Shown here in pieces: positions 26,449-40,550 of a DNA stretch of 64,000 nt (positions are counted from its first letter, which is position 1; every line of letters starts with the position of its first letter). A model generated the notes under the pieces. That model worked only from the letters and a program-made list of their open reading frames with translations. It had not been told where the DNA came from and searched no databases. Position numbers and translations under genes: made by a program. Source of the stretch: Prototheca cutis (Eukaryota > Chlorophyta > Trebouxiophyceae > Chlorellales > Chlorellaceae); contig BCIH01000002.1 of NCBI GenBank assembly GCA_002897115.2, positions 21,990 through 85,989 on the forward strand, read 5' to 3'.

Positions 26449-28328
26449 ATGCACTGTGTCGGTGTGCAACCCGTGTCGGCCTGGAGGGCCACCGCCAGCA
26501 TCCGCCCTGCGCGGGCTGCGAGGCGCCATGCCGTCATTGCCTCTGCACAGAAACCCTCCATTATGGTGAACAGCTGCAGTGGAAAGGTGCGATGGATAGT
26601 GGACGATTGTCGGTGTGCAGTGGCTGGTGGGTTGCGTGGCACGTGGTGTTGCCGAGGTGGTGGGTGAGGGTGGGGCCATTGGTGATCGCCTGGACATCAC
26701 GCGCGCCCATGGCCTAGTGCCGCTGCTCACGTCCTTTACCGACACGTGTCGTCTTCTAATCAGATGGGCCACGAGGCCGCCGAGGCGGCGGTGCGGGCGG
26801 GCCTGACGCTGGTGCCCTTCTCCTACGGCGGCCCTGGTGAAGCCGGGAACAAGGTGGACGTCGGCGGCGTGCAAGTAGAACTGGTGCACCCAGAGGAGCG
26901 CGTGGCTGTCCTGGACAAGGTGGGAGGGTTGCTGTGGTCGCCGTGTTTGAAAGCAGAAGGCACAAGGTCGTTTGGGGTTGGTTCCGGCGAGTGCGCTGGG
27001 GCAGGCCCGGTTAATGAGAAGGTTGCTTTACGGCGATGCATGGGGCTGGAGTATCACGGAGTGCTTGAGTTTTACATTCCAACCAGGGTCTGGAACAGCA
27101 CCAGGCCTGCAGCACTGAGTGCGGTGGCAGGCATCGCGGCGTACCAACAAGAGGAAATACAACACCTCTCTTGATCCACCGTACGCTGTCAGGTCCGGAA
27201 TGAGTACCAGGATACGATCATGATCGACTATACCCTGCCCTCTGTCGTCAACGGTGCGAACATTTTCAGGGCCATGGTCTTTGGCGGAATTGCTGGTTGC
27301 ATGCAGAGCCCTTGCACCCCAGGCCCAACCCCTGACTCTTTGACTTCCCGCAGGGAACGCCGAGTTTTACGCAACGCACCGTATCCCATTTGTGATGGGC
27401 ACCACCGGCGGGGACCGGGCAAAGATCCTGGAGGACGTCAAGTCCTCGGGAACCTACGCCGTCATCTCCCCAAACATGGGCAAACAGGTGTGATGGCTGT
27501 CCCTCCCTCGAAGGAGGCATCACTGCTGCGTTTCTCTCGCCGCCTGCTTACCTGCCACAAAGCCCGCCCGCCCGCCCGGCCCAGCCCCACTCCCGCGCTC
27601 GCGCACACACAAGCAGATCGTGGCGCTGCAGACGATGCTGGAGCTGATGGCGGAGCGCTTCCCTGGCTGCCTGGCGGGATACACGCTCAAGGTGGTGGAG
27701 TCTCACCAAGCCACAAAGGCTGACGCCTCGGGAACGGCCATCGCCAACGTCAACTCCTTCCGTGCCATGGGTCTAGAGTTTGATGTGGTATGCTTTTCTG
27801 TTACGGGAATTTTTTTCTAGAGTGATGTGCTGTGACTCGTCGGGGGCGATGACAGCAGAGGGCCCCTCCCCCGGGAAATGTTGTCCCACATGCCACCACC
27901 CACTCTCAGCTTTCCAATCAACCAATCCAGCAACCCAATCGCATCACTGCAGAATGACATTGAGCTCGTCAGGGACAAGGAGCAGCAGCTGGGGCGCATG
28001 CATGTGCCGGCAGACGCCCTGAACGGCCACGCCTTCCACACCTACACCGTCACCTCCCCCGACGGCTCAGGTCAGTGCAGCGGCGGGTGGTTGCAGGGGG
28101 CCTGCGCTCCCCTGATCCTTGAAAACCCTGAGCAACTCACCCCTCCGTGCACGCAAACCCACTCGCCACGCAGTGACGCTGGAGTTCCAGCACAACGTCG
28201 TGGGCCGGCGGGTGTATGCGGAGGGCACCGTCGATGCCGCGCTCTTCCTGCATGCGAAGATGCAACAAGGCGCTGAGCAGCGGCTGTACAACATGGTGGA
28301 TGTACTGGCCGGCGGCAACATGCGGTGA
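26449..28328 (+). CDS. dapB: 4-hydroxy-tetrahydrodipicolinate reductase, plastid, plant type
   Basis: Seven exons (26449-26586, 26764-26919, 27193-27253, 27354-27487, 27617-27787, 27953-28070, 28174-28328) encode 310 residues. The first 37 or so residues are a basic, Ser/Ala-rich plastid transit peptide ending near RRHAVIASAQ. The nucleotide-binding start IMVNSCSGKMGHEAAEAAV spans intron 1. PFVMGTTGGDR and VVESHQATKADASGTA are the signature motifs, and the second holds the catalytic His and substrate-binding Lys. The enzyme reduces the DapA product with NAD(P)H in the plastid lysine pathway. The HQATK form is the one found in plants and algae. All introns are GT-AG and in phase. Confidence 0.97.
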
Positions 28329-28540
28329 TCGATGGATAGTGCATTTGCGTGTCTTTTTGAAAGTCTGGCCCATCTCCTCTCTGAAAGCACATCTTACAGT
28401 CTACATGTTTGAGAACACACAGGACACTAGGCAAAGAAGTGTGGGCACCGCCCGTGTCCCAGCGTAGTGGCCAATCCCATTGGCGAGAGTGCCGCTTTGT
28501 CCACCAACCAGCCAGAAACCGGTTACTACCATTGTCAAAG

Positions 28541-29808
28541 CTACTCAAAAGCCCACTGGTTCTCTCGCCGAACCTCCTCCTCCTTTTTTTTTTTTTTTGG
28601 GGGGGGGGGGGGGGTATGCGGTACAATACCACGATGCAGGGGTGTGTCACTGGAAGGGCAGGTCCCTGGTTTTCCCTCTAGAAGTCTTGCATATGAACAA
28701 GCAAGCAGGTTCCCACCCCAAACCATGAGCACGGCTTCCTAACCCACACCACTGCACCCCAACATACGCACCTCCTCTGGGGTGAAATCGTTCTCGATGT
28801 TAAAGGTTTGCCGGATCTCCTCAGGCGTCTTGCCCTTGATCATGTTGGCCACAGTCAGACATGTCAGGTCAAGCAGCGGCTTGATGTTGAGGTAGTTGGC
28901 CGCCTGCGGTGGGAAGAGGGAGGCAAATGGTCTTCCGGATCCTGTCGTTTGTAGGTTTCGCCAAGGAATTGAGTCACCCCTGCGGACTCACAGCAATAAA
29001 GCCAAGTCATGCAACTCACCAGGATGAGCTCAAACAGGGTGCCCTGGTCCACATCGGTGAACCGAGCATCCCAGGACCGGATCTCGTCATCAGACACCGC
29101 CTTGGCATCTGCGGGGCCACCCGAGAATGCAAGGAAAGAGTGTGCCGGCATGCAGTCTGGCAAGTTTCGGAGAAACAAATACCCATGCTTCCCCCCCCAA
29201 GCCTCAATGACAGGTGGTGGGCACACTGGAGCTTGCCGCTCGATCGGCTCGATCCTCGCTCCCACCACACCCAAAGCCCCTGGGGCCCCCCCAACCCACA
29301 CCCACACCCCCACCCACCCACCCACCACACGGACCTGTACCCTGCCGGGCCTCGATGTCATGATGATACTGGCAGTACTCGACAACCTTTTTGAGGATAG
29401 CAGAGCTCACATTTGGCAGCGGGATGGGATCCTCCACGCCGGTCTCTGCGGTACAGCGAAGCAAGGGTCATGCAGCGCTCAGAACCACCCACATGCCCCG
29501 TCCTCCAGTTCTGACAAGCAGCCTGCAGCCTCAAACACGAATCCCACCATGCCCTGCGCCCTCGCACTGTTCAAGCCTTCCCCCCAAGGGGCCCCACCCC
29601 AATCACCTTCAATCGTGTTCTCAATCGTCACGGACTGCTTGACCACCGCCCGCGCCACCTCAAAAGTCTCTCCATCGGAGCTCAGAAGCTGGACCTGCAC
29701 GGGAAGAGCCCGAGGATCGCTCTCAAGATCGCGGCTTCTGCCAGGTCCCTGGCAACATCGCAGACAGCGCACCCAGGCGCCTCGTTATCCCACCTGTTCT
29801 TCCGCCAT
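28541..29808 (-). CDS. SKP1: SKP1, SCF ubiquitin ligase adaptor
   Basis: Six exons (29808-29794, 29694-29607, 29445-29341, 29108-29020, 28903-28772, 28582-28541) give 156 residues. The BTB/POZ fold starts [18 protein letters not shown] and includes [18 protein letters not shown]. The F-box-binding end is [35 protein letters not shown] and a final ENQWAFE, as in all SKP1 proteins. It links F-box proteins to cullin 1. The first exon codes only five residues. The last exon is 42 bases long, and its acceptor is preceded by poly-C and poly-A rather than a pyrimidine tract. Confidence 0.97.
28584..28614. repeat. T15-G16 composite homopolymer at the SKP1 last acceptor
   Basis: Read on the SKP1 coding strand this is C16 then A15 running directly into the AG acceptor of the last exon. 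Confidence 0.95.
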
Positions 29809-30042
29809 GCTCGCGAATTTCTTCTTACAAGATATGCACTGTAGAGCTCATTCCCACGGGTTTGGCGAGATGGGGATCCTTTGCCAGTGGAATTGCGGGA
29901 TTAGCCCGATCAGAAAGGTGATCGGAAAATGAAAAAAGCCCCAAATCCATTGCACGTCCCTATTCCGCCCCGGCACACCCGCGCAATCGCAGGTTACACA
30001 ATGCCCAAACTTTCTTTTGTTTTCATGGTTCATATGCGATGG

Positions 30043-32052
30043 TCATTGGTGAGGGCCCGCTGGTGGACGGCCAGGGGCCGGTGCAGGCGGCCTGGGGCCC
30101 ATCCCATGTGGAGGCTGCGGCGGCCCGTAGCCCATGTAGGGATGAGGGGGTGGACCCGGCATGAAGCCAGGCATCATGCCAGCAGGCATGTAAGGGGCGC
30201 CTCCGTGCATGGAAAACTGCCCATGCACCTGCCCTGGTGGCCCAAACGTACCGGGGTGCTCCATGGGCATCCAGACTCCCGGTGGGGGGAGCATGCCAGG
30301 GACTGGTGGTGGGGCGAGGGTGGGCGGCATGTAGCCGTGCGGTTGCTGGTATCCATGCCTGGGCCTGCCGCGGCCGGGCGGCCCCCGGGGTTGGCCCTGC
30401 TGTGGTCCTGGTCTGGGGCCCCTCGCCCTGCCGCGCCCCGCCGATCCCGGCTGCCTGTCGTCGGGCTTGCCTTTGCCGCCTGCTTTCCTCTTGGACTGCT
30501 GCTTCCGTATGTACGCCTCTTGCTGCATGGGTGTCATGGCAATTGCTTTATTTATCCATGTTGGCCTGAATCGTGGAAAACATGCAGGGGACTGCCAGGG
30601 CAGGGGCACTGTTCATTCCATGTGTGTGCGGGTAGCCCAACGCGCCACGCACATGGGCCACATTCTCTTCCCTCCAACACGCACAGGGACGCAGGCAAAA
30701 GCTCCGCCCCCGAAGAAGGTAAAAAAACGTACGGCTTCGTCGTCTGAGAACGTTGCATCAGGGTCGAAATCGCCCTCCTGGCCGCCCTCTTCCTCCTCGG
30801 CCGGGTTGAAGCCCATAGCCCTGAGCTCGTCGGTGGGAACCACCTGGGCCAGACGGTCGACACCATACACGGCTGCCCCAGCAACTGCACCAGCAGGAAG
30901 TGGATCGGGCGCCTGTAGCGCATACATGGGAGACAGCACTGGTCCAAACACCTCCTCCACGGCACCCAGCGGCGTCCGGTCCTGCAGCACCAGCCACGAG
31001 CCCAGCTGGAAAGCAGGCGCGCCGGCCCCGGCCTGTGTGGAAGAAGACATGATGGGGATTGTTGATGCCATTTTGCTGTTGTTGTTGCGGAGCTGATGCA
31101 AGAATGGAAGGGCAAATGAGGACACATACCTTGATGACAAGCAGCCCTTCGATGACGCTCTGCAACGTGCCAGCGAGCGTGACGGGCTCGTCGGGACCAA
31201 TGGCCGGTACTTCGGCGCGGGGCACCCCCATGTCCTTGCCAAACAGCTCCTGGGCAGCCTGGCGGTGCGATGCGCCACCCATGCCGTCATCGTCCTGCGC
31301 AGTCGTGCGAAAGGAAGGGGGGGATGCATTGCCAAAACGCAGCAATCACGCCCATTAGCCGTGGCTCGTGAGGGAACCCGCACGGGAGCCTTCCAACATC
31401 ACCCCCACGTCCCCGTCCACCAAACAGAAATGACACACACATCCTTGCCTCATCGTGCAGCGCAGCCGCATCGAGCATCTCCCGGATGTTGGTATAATCG
31501 TCGATGGACATCTCCGAAGAAGACGGCGAGCAGAGATCGCCCTCTTGCAGCACGTCCAGCATCAGCTGATACCGCTCTCCATCCTGCAGCAACCGCACTG
31601 CCACGTACTCCTGCAGTTCTTCGCTGTCTGCTGCGGGTTGGGGGTTGCCAATGCAGGGACGGCAGCAGTTGACGGCACCCGCTTCAATCAGCAGCAACAC
31701 AGCATGCCACCCCCCCAACGCCCCCCACATGCAATGCATGCATGTCGCAAATTGTAAAGAAGACTCTCCAAACGCCCACCCACGGCGCACCACCCACGGA
31801 TCCGGGCTCTGAATCCTCCGTGTCGCTGCTGTAGCCAGAGCTGCTGGTGGCCTCAGAGCTGCTGCTGTCGGAGGAGGAGCTGCTGCCCGAGCTGCCGCTG
31901 CTGCTGGATGCTTCCTCCATGCCTTCTTCCTTGCCATGCTTGCCAGTATCCGCGTCCAGGGCGCCCGCTGCGGCCGCAGCGATGTGCAGGTCATGGGCGT
32001 TGGGCACCTCCCCTCTTTCCGAGGGCCCCGGCCCCTGCTGCCTGCCCTGCAT
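30043..32052 (-). CDS. NAF1: NAF1, H/ACA snoRNP assembly factor
   Basis: Five exons (32052-31794, 31630-31449, 31294-31130, 31032-30733, 30522-30043) give 461 residues. A Ser/Asp/Glu-rich acidic N-terminus leads into the Gar1/Naf1 beta-barrel: GTLQSVIEGLLVIK, LVLQDRTPLGAVEEVFGPV and PMYALQAPD. The acidic FSDDEA end and a long Gly/Pro/Met-rich tail with RGRARGPRPG follow. NAF1 binds dyskerin while H/ACA particles and telomerase RNA are assembled and is later replaced by GAR1. The exon 2 donor is best read as GC (GAG|GCAAGG at 31448); a poor GT donor six codons... downstream also keeps frame less convincingly. The exon 1 donor is approximate. TTACA at 29994-29998 is TGTAA on the coding strand, about 45 bases past the stop. 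Confidence 0.93.
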
Positions 32053-32483
32053 CGCGGAGGGCCCTCGTTCGCGCGTCTCTAGTCACCGATGGGCGGCTGT
32101 AGTCATGTCCATTTTTATTTTACACTACCCACACGAGCTTGGGCGTTACTGGGATGAGGAGTGATTTTGTCGGTTGCCCGGGTGCCGGCCAGCTCCCGGC
32201 GCCGGCTCTTGTCGATGTGGCAGCCGGGGTGGCGGTAAGCAGGTTTCCCGTTGGCAGTTGGAGGAATTGGAGACACGGAAGCCGCAAACAAGGTGCAGGC
32301 TCTCATTTTCTACTCCACCCCGATGCACAGGGCCTTGACACTATGAGTGGAGTTTCATAGAAAGCCTCCAGTCCTAGCCGATGCGGATAGCCGTCAGGAG
32401 CGGGAGTCTGGCTCCGCTTCCCCTCTCCCACAGACACCAACAGAGACAGCAGCACCGCTCCTCCCTCCCTCCTCCTTCTTTCT
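32053..32483. other. Spacer between NAF1 start and gyrase B end
   Basis: Both genes are on the minus strand. No coding sequence or RNA gene is visible. Confidence 0.45.
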
Positions 32484-35251
<2,768 letters not shown>

Positions 35252-35622
35252 GGCACGCTGTGGAGGGTGGCAACCGACCCCCTGGGGCATGCCAAGCGCA
35301 GGAAGCAGCTACATGCAATGCTGGTGTCCCTTTGAGTTCCTATTTCAAATGATAGAATGTTCATGCAACCCTGCTGGTGGCCATCTATGCCATTGTTTGG
35401 AAACAACCCTGCCAAGCAATTTTGATCGACGGCTCATCCCTTGTGCGTGCAACATCCCATCACGACGAGGCGCCGTGCACGTTCGTTCGTCTACGTGTAA
35501 AGCAAGAAAGCTTGTCATGCGCCCTGGGTTCTAGCTCCACGAAATTGGGTGTTTTAGAGAGAGGCCGTGGAAACACGCCGTGCGTGATAGTGTCGACGTC
35601 AGTCGGTGCCCCGGGTCCCGGT
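35252..35622. other. Divergent spacer between GYRB and inhibitor-2 genes
   Basis: About 370 bases shared by two gene starts. No conserved feature is recognised. Confidence 0.5.
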
Positions 35623-36787
35623 ATGTCGGGGCAGGTCGAGGGCGACCAGGGACTGCCCAGGCTCTCCCCCGTCAGTACGCGCCGACATGCCATTCGATGG
35701 TGCGACATGCCCGTGGTGTTCAATCGTGGTATGCCAGCATGGCGCGGTTGGCAAGTGGGCCAGCCGCTGACTGCGCCAGCAGGCGTCGTTCGCTACCGAC
35801 AGCCCCTCCAACCCCTCCCTCCTAGGGATGAGGCAAATCTGGAGGCCAACGAAGAGATCAAGCGCACCCTAAACCCTCAGCAGATTCTGGAGCCCAAGAC
35901 GCCCTACCTCTCCCCCATGGACACTGATGAGGAGCTCGAACTCGGTGCGTGGTCAACCTGGGGGTTGAGGGTGAGACAGCGGGCCGCTGTGCACGGCACA
36001 GCGGGGCTCATGCTGCTGTGTCCATGTCTGTGGGGATAGAGAGATGCTTTTTCATGCGGCCTGCAGTTGCCTATGCACGCCTCAGAGCACATGGCACAAA
36101 GGAGATGCTTGCCCTTGGCCCGACTGATCATCCGGTTCATGCCGCAGGGATGTCGCCGCTGAAGTTGGACGAGGGCGAGTCTGAGGACATCGATGGCCGA
36201 CCCGGGCCCGATCTCATTCACACCTCGGGCAGCGGGCTGAGCGACTCCAGCACCGGGCGCAGCCCGCGTGTGGCGGGCCGGAGCCCCCGCTTCAGTCAAG
36301 ATGCCATGACTGCAGCTCATGGTTCGTTGTATGGTGCCGGCATGTTTCGCAGGGAGGGGGAGATTGTGCTGTTGCATCCCCCCGCACCATGCCAGAGAGC
36401 TGCAACTTGGTAAACCCACACATTCCTCCTTCTATGCCATGCTGGACCATTGCCCAACAACCAAACGGCAGACGGGGACGTGGAGAGCCCAGACCCGGAG
36501 AGGCAAGAGAAACGGCGGCGGTTCAAGGAGATGCGGAAGCAGCACTACCAGATGAGGCTCGCGCTGCAGAGGTGAGCGTGCGCATGCATGATTTGTGGCG
36601 GGGGACCGCTGCATGGAGCGGCGGGGTCATGACGAGACGAGCTCCAGCAGCGTGCAAATGATCTGCACGTCACAAGCCCAGCGCACCTAAAGAATTTCCT
36701 CGCAGCGCACATGATGAGCTGGAAGAGGGAGAGAACGTGGAGGAAACAGGCGTTGATTTGCATCAGCACTGCAATGGCACATCGTGA
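35623..36787 (+). CDS. Protein phosphatase inhibitor 2 (IPP-2 / PPP1R2)
   Basis: Five exons (35623-35699, 35826-35944, 36148-36321, 36472-36571, 36706-36787) encode 183 residues, with every junction in phase. The N-terminal RHAIRWDEANLEANEE corresponds to the GILKW-type PP1 contact and the following WDE-NL box. EPKTPYLSPMD is the conserved segment whose threonine is the GSK3 target in animal inhibitor 2. EMRKQHYQMRLAL matches the HYN helix that covers the PP1 active site. It is intrinsically disordered and inhibits or chaperones PP1. The short first exon coding 25 residues was found from the phase of exon 2. Confidence 0.9.
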
Positions 36788-37155
36788 TGATGCGGTCGAA
36801 CAGCTCCGTGGCCCACCGGCGGGCGACGGGGAGACTGCCGCGATCACCGTCTTCCTCTGGCAGATGATGCGTTTCCTTTCCTTTCGGAGAGGGACACAGC
36901 TGTCCAGCCTTTGACTGCCATGACGACAGGGTGCCCCTCCAGCAGCCTCGCGGGGCGTTCGTCAGACCAGCAACAACTTTTGCGTGAACGAGATGCCCGC
37001 GCCTCTTCTTCTTGATGCATTGGCCCTCTTGACAGAAATGCAGCCATTATTGCACCCGTGCGTGAAGCCAGCACTGATGAAATATTAAGCAGTGTGCAAG
37101 GGGACGGGGTCTTGTCATGCACCCCAGCACAGTGGGTCAGTTTGGGTCTGTTGAA
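36788..37155. other. Tail-to-tail spacer
   Basis: Between inhibitor 2 and the ARM protein. Some reading frames are open but have no recognisable content. Confidence 0.4.
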
Positions 37156-39404
37156 TCACGTCATCATGATCTTGGACAGGATGATCTCGACGGCCGCCTG
37201 CCACAAGGGGGAAGGCTCCACGGCCCCTTGTGCCCGGTGGGCGAGCTGCTGCAGTGCTGCGGACACAACGGCTCCATGCCTGGCTACGATGCCAGGGTGG
37301 CATCGGGCAAGAGCCAGAAGGGTGCCCAGCGCAAGCCCCAGCTCCTCGCCCACGCCGCTGGAAATAATGTGCACCAGTGCAGGTACCGATTGGATTGCTT
37401 GTTCTGGTGAGAAGAAAAAGCCCTGTAGGTCAGCCGGGCTCGGGGCGGGACCCTCTGACAGCAGCAAGAGCGCAGCCAGCGCGCGTAGTGCTTCCCTGCG
37501 TCCCGCCGCGCTTTCCTCCTGGACGACCAGCTCACACAGAAAGCTGGGCAGCTGAGGCAGCATCCACAACAGGCGCGCACCTCGGCCGGTACACTCAGAG
37601 GCCACGCAGGCAACAACTCGAGCAGCGGCCGCCTGCGTGGCTCTGACCACGGGCTGTGCGGTTGCTGCGTTCACGACGGCGGCCATGGCGACTTCAGCCG
37701 ATGGTGTTGAAAGAAATGTCGTCAATGTAGTGTCTTCAGCGCCGCTGAGCAGCCGCCCCAGCAACTCTGTCAATGCCAGCCGCAATTCCGTGACTGGTGC
37801 TCGGGAACTATCCATAGGTCGATTGTATTGGTCCATTGGATTCATCGTCGCCTGCGGTTGCAGCGTGGGGCATGTGCGGCGGACCCGTTGCACGCAAGAG
37901 TTGGAGGCTTGACACCAACAGCACGCACCCAGAGAAATCCCTGCACATACGGAACAGCTGGACCAACCTGGTTGGCTGCCAGACGACAGAGGGCATCGGC
38001 AATCTGATGCGCTCCACCGGCCTGCTGCAGCAGCTCTGTCACGGGGCGGTTGCTGGTTGGCCGCGGTGGCGATGCAGTGGGGCCAGCATGGCCGCCGCGC
38101 TGCATGCCGCGTGGACCATCGCCTACACTACCATCGGAAGGCGGGTTGTCTTCGCAGGCACACGCAGCAACAAGGAGCCAGGTCGCTTCAGCGGCGAGCC
38201 CGACGGCGTCAGGTGGGCACGCGTCATCTGATCCCGGTCGTGTCGCGAGCACCAGCGCCACCTCTAGCAGTGTTCTTGGAATGTTGGACTGCGGATTGAC
38301 CTGCTGCTGTTGCCCGGCGATTGTCGCTGCCATGGTCGGGCATTCTGCCGGGGCCCCAATTGCAGTGGCAGCAACAGCTGCCGTGCCGCTGCCGACCGGG
38401 GTCGCAAGGAGCGCGGTGACGTCGGCGGGCGGGGCACCGGTGACCAGGTGGCCCAGGGCCCAGGCGGACACCCGCGCAGTTTCTGACATGCCGTCACGGC
38501 TACTCCCCCCACCACAACGCCGGCGGCGGCGCTTGGCGGCCACGGCGCTCGACAGGCGGCGGGCGAGCGGCCAGGCCGCGCCGGCGGCACGCAGCTTCCC
38601 CGCGGCCTGCGCACCATCGCATGCCAGGTTGCCTAGAGCCCACGCGCACTGCGCGGCCAGGCGCGGCGAGGCCGAAGGAAGCAGGGCGCAGAGCAGCGGC
38701 GCGGCCTCACCCACCGCCGCTACCGTCGCCGGCTCCCGCCCCGCGGCCAGGTTGGTCAGGGCCCATGCCGCCTCGGCCATGCTTTCTTCGGCCAGCGGAC
38801 CCGCTTGCGGCGGCTGCAGCGCGGCCACCAGCAGTGGCACCGCCCCGCTTGCAGCTGCTTCGTCCAGCGGCGGGTCGACCCCGCGGCACAGCACCAACCG
38901 CAGAGCGCGCAGTGCGACAACATGGGCAGTCGTGCCCACAGGACCTGCAGACCGCAGTGCCGCGACCGCAGCTGTCACTGAGGATGCAGCGTTTCCTGTG
39001 GTGGAGTCGGTGTCGGGTTCAGGGGGCCCAGCATTGCCGGGGGGATCTCCGCAAATCGCTTGCCCAAACTCCTGTACTTGCTCTTGCAGTGGCAAGACCA
39101 CTTCCACTCCGTCACCGTCCTCGCGCTTGAGTCGCTTGGCCCAGACTGCCCGGTTCCGAGTGACCTCCCGCGCTGCCGCGGCCTGAGGGTGTAGGGGGGT
39201 GGGATGACTAACGGGCCAGCGTGTCGCGATGACAGAAGGACCTACGAACCAAAGGCCTCTCTCACCATCTCTGATGCAATCCCAGCAACAGTGTCATGAC
39301 AAGAGCGATGCAACAGTTTTTACAGAGCAAAACTCACCTGGGTCCGGCGGAGATGCGCCGCTTCGGCGGCAGACTGCACGCCAGCCCGCTTGTACGCATG
39401 CTGC
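37156..39404 (-). CDS. Importin-alpha-like armadillo-repeat protein with IBB-like start
   Basis: At least three exons: 39404-39338, 39182-37929 and 37851-37156. The 5' end is incomplete because the first seen exon enters in phase 2 and a start codon exon upstream was not found. The first part reads YKRAGVQSAAEAAHLRRTQ then REVTRNRAVWAKRLKRE across the intron, like the importin-beta-binding segment of importin alpha. Armadillo units follow with AWALTNLAAG, CAWALGNLACDG and SAWALGHLVTG. Later repeats are degenerate and separated by Ala/Pro-rich loops. Compared with standard importin alpha the repeats are uneven, and the protein (more than 670 residues) is longer, so it may be a divergent importin alpha or a TMCO6-like relative. 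A role in nuclear protein import is the best guess. Confidence 0.75.
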
Positions 39405-39837
39405 CTGCAAATCTCGGGGTGGGGAAGTGGATCTGCGACTATCATGCGGTGTTGGGTCTTTCAGGACTGGAGTTTAGGCTGCACCAACCAAGTGGGTGCG
39501 TACGCTGGCACTCATGACACATGCCAGCGCCGCTTGATACCAGCGCCGCTCTCGAGGGAGTCACCGAAAGGAATGAATGATCAGGCCCATGCTACGCAGC
39601 CGTGAGTGTTTCTTACCGAGCATCCATGATGCATTTGCATGCCGCTACCGACGGGTTGCATGGACACTGGGCATGGCTGCCCCTCCACAGCTGTCCTGGC
39701 CAGCCAGCGTCCCTGTGTCGCACTGCCACCGATCCGATCAGAGTTCCAAACTGCGCTGATCGCGATGAGCTCTATCAACGTGTGCAACGCTGCAATGGCA
39801 CAGCAGTGCCTGATGGGTGATTTCAGTGTGATGCTCA
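39405..39837. other. Region upstream of the ARM gene
   Basis: It should contain the missing first exon and promoter of the importin-alpha-like gene, but I could not fix them. No other gene is seen. Confidence 0.35.
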
Positions 39838-40091
39838 GCGATTCTATTATGAGAAAAGGTTTTATGCGTAGGCATAATTATCACAACGGTAGTGAAAGCT
39901 ATCATAGGTAACATCATTACCACACTTGATGCATTTAACATCAAGTGAGTCGTTCTTCCCTTTGACAGTCACCCAGTATCCATTGCGTCCACAAACTACT
40001 TCTTTTATCATATCTTTTGAATGGTTTATCGGTGCAGCTTTCACAAAATCGAGGAAAGAAATGTTTCTACCACAAGGATGTTGATGGGGCT
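39838..40091 (-). other. AT-rich island with a zinc-ribbon-like coding fragment
   Basis: Base composition drops sharply: this stretch is visibly AT-rich in otherwise GC-rich DNA. On the minus strand about 40090-39862 is open and reads with a plausible protein texture: HPCGRNISFLDFVKAAP, then VVCGRNGYWVTVKGKN, then CIKCGNDVTYDSFHYRC. Cysteines are paired as CxxC and as a later C. It runs directly into the terminal inverted repeat of the neighbouring element and has no start codon of its own. Origin is unknown; possibilities are part of a larger transposon or an insertion from AT-rich foreign DNA such as a large DNA virus. I do not recognise the family. Confidence 0.45.
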
Positions 40092-40550
40092 GTACCATGC
40101 AGGGCAAAAATAATGCAACCAGCTCAGGCAGCAACAGCATCACATCACCCCGGGGGTTGCTGGCATCATGGATGGCCGAAAATTTTCACACTCTGCATGG
40201 CAATAGGAAGGTGGACCACCTCAATGATGGACCACCTCCGGGGCTGTTTTTCCTTTCCGGGCCAAGGAGCACTGGGCTCATTGCCCCAGGAAGGGAGCCC
40301 CCAGGGTTTTTACCCCGGGGCTGCTTTCCCTTTCCGGGGAAGGGAAGGAGCCCCGGGAGTTCCCACCCCCGTTTGGAAGGCTATAACCTTTCAGGATGTA
40401 TGTTCATCAGCACTGTGGCTTGGGCGCTGGAAGCGGACCGGCCGCTGGCCGGTCTTCCGCAGGTGCTCCACGATGTGCCGCATGTTCAGACACGCCATCA
40501 AGTCTCTGTTCCAGAGACGATGCTCGCCTTTCGGGGTGTGGTAGTCTTTG

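Noticed and set aside
29280..29335. C/A-rich repeat in the SKP1 intron as a regulatory array
   Set aside because: It is simple-sequence DNA with no regular spacing and lies fully in an intron.
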